Shown: positions 40,594 to 44,452 of the stretch, in pieces
Layout: each line of letters begins with the position of its first letter
Position numbering within the stretch: the stretch's first letter is position 1
NCBI GenBank assembly: GCA_003427395.1
Contig: BFEA01000025.1
Coordinates: forward strand, 4,638,265 to 4,682,716
Direction of reading: 5' to 3'
Source of the DNA: Chara braunii
Lineage: Eukaryota > Streptophyta > Charophyceae > Charales > Characeae
DNA: 44,452 nt
Position numbers and translations under genes: made by a program
Notes under the pieces: generated by a model
Databases searched by the model: none
What the model saw: the letters and a program-made list of their open reading frames with translations, nothing else
What the model was told of the DNA's origin: nothing

Positions 40594-40993
40594 AATTTTA
40601 AAAAAAAGGGTTTGTGCCGTAAAACGCCCTCTTATTCTACACCTCTCAAGTCACATTTAACAGAGTCGAACTAGAGTCAAGCTTAACAAAGTCTGTTCTG
40701 TAGGTCGTAGACTTTCTGTGTCTACATGTTTCTGGTCTTATTTTGCAGTGGGTTCAATATTTTTTTATTTTCATCATGTCCAGTATGCCATAAAGGGCTT
40801 GTTCTTTTAAACCAGCCTTTTATAAGGTTCACTGAACTCTTAATGGCACCCCCAGCTGCATACTTCTGGGATCACTGCGATCCAGACACCACACCAACTG
40901 CGGCGAAGCATTCATCATTCCCATCCCCACCCCAGGGTGGGTGGGGTGGGGTTTCTCCACATTCTTTTCTTGGCCAGGCAGCGAAGCTGACGA

Positions 40994-41064
40994 GCGGAAA
41001 AAGGGATCTGAACCCTTAACCTTAGCCTTGAGCAAGGCTATATTCTGCCATTAAGCTATCTTTG
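40994..41064 (-). tRNA. tRNA-like sequence, probable pseudogene or SINE
   Basis: On the minus strand: A-box-like TAGCTTAATGGCAGAATA, an anticodon-type arm TAGCC-TTGCTCA-AGGCTA, and a perfect T arm AAGGGTTCAGATCCCTT. The acceptor ends do not pair convincingly. An organelle-derived tRNA fragment is possible. The identity is not assigned. Confidence 0.4.
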
Positions 41065-41159
41065 CCATCATTCCACTTTGTGTGGTGGGGGACCACCATT
41101 CAACTGGTAGGAGTGATGGCTGGTGTGTACAAAGGGCAGGGACGGAACTCCCACGCTTA

Positions 41160-41268
41160 CGACAGTCTTCCCCCGAATACAACGTATGGTCATCATAGCT
41201 GAATTTGGTGTATTTTTCAGTCTAAATTCGGTCTATAATGACCGCACGTTGTATTCGGGGGAAGGCTG
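41160..41268. mobile_element. M2 MITE (TA target), copy 5, best preserved
   Basis: Between TA (41158-41159) and TA (41269-41270). Ends CAGTCTTCCCCCGAATACAA and TTGTATTCGGGGGAAGGCTG are nearly exact inverted repeats. Pairing continues into CGTATGGTCATCATAG/CTATAATGACCGCACG. Confidence 0.85.
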
Positions 41269-41417
41269 TAGGTTTTACCACTTAGCCATGTTCTTATTTT
41301 GATTTCGCCTTTCACTACGAAGCTACCACTACTCCTAAGCAGCCTATACAGGGGAGCCTGCAAGCATAGCTGCCTCTCACAATCACGTGAATGCATGCTG
41401 CTCTCTCTGCCCGGACG

Positions 41418-41775
41418 GTGGTCGTTAGGGAGTGGGGTGGGGCCATTGGTGCGGGCCCAGCCAACCCAACGACCGAGCATTTTGGCAGTAGCTTTGCCTC
41501 CCTTTTCTTCTTCAGGGTTAGCCTGATTAGTGGTCCATCATCGGAATATGGCAGCAGGTCAATTGCCTCCCAAGTAGCACCCCCCGAATTGCTATGTGGT
41601 CGTTAGGGAGTAGGGTGGGGCCATTGGTGCGGGCCCAGCCAACCCAACGACCGAGCATTTTGCCAGTAGCTTTGCCTCCCTTTTCTTCGTCAGGGTTAGC
41701 CTGATTAGTGGTCCACCATCAGAATATGGCAGCATGTCAATTCCCTCCCAAGTAGCACCCCCCAAATTGCGATGC
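41418..41775. repeat. 178-bp tandem duplication
   Basis: 41418-41595 and 41596-41775 are almost identical (GTGGTCGTTAGGGAGT.GGGT .. CCCCCC.AATTGC.AT), with under ten differences. The duplication is recent. Confidence 0.9.
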
Positions 41776-41896
41776 CATCAATTTCAGGCGCGCAATCCGT
41801 TCAGACCTCCTGCCGATGCTTGGTGAGGTGCGTAGTCCCTTCTGCCTGAGCAGTTGGGACTAACGTCTGAGATGTTTATCAGCTCTTGTTTGACTA

Positions 41897-41976
41897 CCGT
41901 CTTCATCCGAATCTGGTGCAACTTTGAGTCCAGATTCAACCATAACGACCATGGGTTCTCATTTGTGTGAAGGCAG
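41897..41976. mobile_element. M2 MITE (TA target), copy 6, short
   Basis: TA at 41895-41896 and 41977-41978. Ends CCGTCTTCATCCGAAT and CATTTGTGTGAAGGCAG, with the family interior GTGCAACTTTGAGTCCAGAT. Confidence 0.7.
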
Positions 41977-42040
41977 TAGAGAGACATGGCTGAGAACTAC
42001 CAATGGGATCATCGGGGCAGAAGTTTGTGGGCCACCAACT

Positions 42041-42130
42041 GACCTAGCTCAGTTGGTATGTACACTCATGAGCTGCTGAATTTTTACAGAGATCAGTTCA
42101 GTGAAACAACTCTGAAATTTGAATTGACCT
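42041..42130 (+). repeat. tRNA-like SINE, diverged copy
   Basis: ACCTAGCTCAGTTGGTATGT (A box) and a decayed B-box region followed by TGAATTGACCTGG, like the tail of the copies at 29 kb. Confidence 0.5.
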
Positions 42131-42139
42131 GGAGCCAGT

Positions 42140-42345
42140 CGGTGTGTAGATGATATATATTATATGTGTATATATATATTATATATATATTATATATATA
42201 TATATGAGTTGGTGAAACTCCGACGAAACAGTTTGTCACAGCCCCTCGTTTGTTGTCCTCTTCTCCCTCTCTGCCTACGGTTACCGGGCAGTTCTATTTG
42301 ACNATATATATATATATATATGTATATGTATGTATATATATATAT
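42140..42345. repeat. (TA)n microsatellites with one N
   Basis: AT runs at 42150-42205 and 42303-42345 flank about 100 bp of unique sequence. Confidence 0.9.
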
Positions 42346-43040
42346 TAAAGGCCGAAATAGTTTGTTGGTCGTGAGCTGGTGGTCAAGTCCGGCAGGTTGC
42401 ATGAACGGGAATGAGATGTCGGAATGCAATGAGGGGAACTCGTCGCCCTCTATTTTTTTTATTTTTTTATTTTTTATTATTATTTTTCCTATTGGTGGGG
42501 AGCTGCACCTGCTGGAAATCGGGCCCAGCGTCCCTGTACAATGATGTAATGTGTATCGGCTGGAAATCGGGTCCATGCAGTGATGTGTGAATATGTCCTA
42601 CTGTGCATCCAATCCTCCCCCTCTAATGGGAGGTGTGTTCTGGTATGTTGTGCTGCTATCCCTTCTGTTCGCAAGACCGTTGCTGCCTCTGCCCTTTATT
42701 TAGCTCATTCTTTGGTAAACTGTCTGACACTGAAGCTGAAGTATCTCTGTCCCTTTCAAGTTATAGACCCGAACTCCTCAGCAATCACCAGATACCAACA
42801 AGGGCAAGGTGCATGGGGGTTCTTTGGGCCCCTGAGTACTCATTTGCTGTTTTAGGGAGGCTGTCAACTTATCACAGGTGAGGATAAGTTTCCCCCCCTC
42901 ATACTACTACTATTTGTGGTGCCAGCATCCGACGTACGGATGGGTTTGGCGACCTACTACAAAAAATGTCTGGCACTCCAGATGGACATGAGGATCTTGT
43001 TTTTGGGGAAGTAAATGAAAAAAAAGAAAATGTTAGTAAC
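42346..43040. other. No recognisable gene
   Basis: A T-rich block (42450-42486) and GGCTGGAAATCGGG/GCTGGAAATCGGG duplicates near 42510 and 42558. No motif was recognised. Confidence 0.4.
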
Positions 43041-43042
43041 AA

Positions 43043-43053
43043 GAAACAACACA

Positions 43054-43123
<70 letters not shown>

Positions 43124-43136
43124 AAACAACACACTA
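43043..43136. mobile_element. Pure poly(A) block flanked by a 14-bp direct repeat
   Basis: GAAACAACACACTA (43043-43056) precedes a poly(A) run of about 66 nt and GAAACAACACACTA follows it (43123-43136). This is the structure of a retrotransposition event that copied only the poly(A) tail. An assembly or repeat-length error is the alternative. Confidence 0.75.
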
Positions 43137-43970
43137 CTAATAGCCATCCCAAAGTAAATAAGTAGACTCGTCCAAGCTGGAGGCCCATGCACATAGAGCA
43201 TAGTAGCATACTATAGTTTTCACCTCTTTGAAAATCAGATGTGGCACAGCTTTTGTGAACTGATGAGATCCACACTATACCTTAGTTTCATTCCCTCAAA
43301 TGGTGAGCCTTTACATATTTTTCCCACACAAAGCACCATAGATAGCAACAGCTTAGGGTGTACAGTCAATAAACCCTTATAATAGGATTATCACACGGGT
43401 CTTTAGCAGCCAACATAATTCTGACATATTTTGCCCAGCCTAATCTTGCACCCCTTATTGTGGATCGTATGATTGCTTCCTAGCTGTTATGAGGTCGTGA
43501 GATTCGCACATCCCTTCCCATTCAAGGCAGGCATTCTGGGCAGTTGCTTGGACCCCATTTTGCCCAGTGCTTTGTTCACCGGTCGTATGGTCAATGGATG
43601 GTAAGATTAGGCTAGGGAACATATATAGGTGGTGGTTTCTTTTTCCTTTTCTAGATGTAGAAGGTAGGTTGGTGGTTGCTAAAGAGACGTAATTCTATAT
43701 TAGGGGCTATTGAGGGATAGTGTTCCTTTAGTTGTCGCTTGCTGTGGTGCTTTCTTATAGGCTCGTAAAGCAACACCTATGTTGTCGTGATCAAGATAAA
43801 ACATGAAAGTAAGGTAGTGGATGACTAGGCCACTTGCATCACCAGTGGACTGATGGGTGTGTGAATTTTCCATTGGGTCGGCTTGTATATGGCTCTTTGT
43901 AGATAGAAGAGGTCCTGTGGAATTTTTCTTTAATGTATTATTACAATTCACTTCGTCCGGTAAGATAGCA
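43137..43970. other. No recognisable gene
   Basis: Ordinary-composition intergenic DNA on both strands, without motif or repeat that I can identify. Confidence 0.4.
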
Positions 43971-43971
43971 T

Positions 43972-44167
43972 CTTAAACCACCAGTACTTGGCCCAACTAG
44001 CGATGCCGAGCCGGCCGACCCCCTGCGCGCGCTGGGGTGACGTTTCGACTTTGTGTTTGGGCTGGCACTTCCAGCCATTGAGGTCTGGTACCCGAAGCCC
44101 GGAAGTTGGGGGCCGTTAACGGCAATTGCCTGCGGCCGATGTATGGGCCAAGTACTGGTGGTTTAAG
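43972..44167. mobile_element. M5 MITE with perfect 24-bp terminal inverted repeats
   Basis: 43972-43995 (beginning CTTAAACCACCAGTACTTGG) is the exact reverse complement of 44144-44167. The GC-rich interior of about 148 bp codes for nothing recognisable. No target duplication was seen. A second CATCTTAAAC lies at 44211-44220. Confidence 0.75.
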
Positions 44168-44421
44168 GGGAAGGGATGGAAGATGTGATGCTCAAGTCTG
44201 TGACCTAAGGCATCTTAAACACTCCTTAGGGCGTCCGCTGGCTCCGAGGGCAAATCCTTGGGGAAATTTTGGAATTTTGGTGGTGTTGTTCCACCTATCC
44301 TCGGAGCATTGGCCTTGGGACTAGTCCCAAGAAGGTTGTCAGGAACACAAAAAAAAGAACAAGAAAAAAAACATTTGTTCGTCAGGCTTTCAGCCAATAA
44401 GGTGCCACCACTGTCCCACCG

Positions 44422-44452
<31 letters not shown>
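44168..44452. other. Right edge, ending in poly(A)
   Basis: No gene was recognised. The window ends in about 32 A (from 44421), which may be a retroelement tail or a contig end at a homopolymer. Confidence 0.5.

Overview
This window looks like accessory, repeat-dominated nuclear DNA of a plant-lineage eukaryote. The U6 snRNA-like copies match the plant-type U6 core. No bacterial operon structure is present. The one convincing host gene is split by introns, and almost all other recognisable sequence is mobile-element debris. A CCHC zinc-knuckle protein followed by a Lys/Glu-rich coiled coil, together with a green-lineage type of Penelope-like element, fits a streptophyte alga such as Chara. 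That assignment is recalled family knowledge plus inference; nothing was searched.

Region 1 (1-13.6 kb). Two direct repeats of about 630-645 bp (250-876 and 12935-13579) enclose about 12 kb. In order, this interior holds: a broken gag-like zinc-knuckle/coiled-coil gene (1.04-2.47 kb), which carries a Nextera junction adapter plus an exact 145-bp duplication and is therefore partly an assembly artefact; a long non-coding stretch with three families of repeated stem-loops (4.2-8.2 kb); and a decayed Penelope-like retroelement (9.8-12.6 kb). The retroelement has the permuted order GIY-YIG endonuclease, CxC motif, reverse transcriptase. That order is the hallmark of the Chlamys/Naiad clade.

Region 2 (13.6-20.9 kb). 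AT-rich DNA with a minus-strand LINE reverse-transcriptase relic is followed by tRNA-like SINE fragments, short tandem duplications and a 25-N assembly gap.

Region 3 (20.9-28.5 kb). This holds a pyrimidine-rich, GC-rich leader, a signal-peptide exon with two EGF-like domains (23697-24012), microsatellites and low-complexity DNA.

Region 4 (28.5-35.3 kb). This is a dense nest of small non-autonomous elements: truncated U6 copies, U6/tRNA chimeras, and at least four families of terminal-inverted-repeat miniature elements (MITEs), several inserted into one another. A chain of small phase-compatible exon-like segments lies at 33.8-34.3 kb.

Region 5 (35.3-44.45 kb). GAT repeats are followed by a transmembrane exon at 36662-36913 that could be the 3' part of the EGF gene, a roughly 780-bp TTC tract, another U6 copy, a 178-bp tandem duplication, more MITEs, and a pure poly(A) block flanked by a 14-bp direct repeat. 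The likely functional host content is only the EGF/transmembrane gene or genes; the rest records retrotransposition, MITE activity and assembly artefacts.
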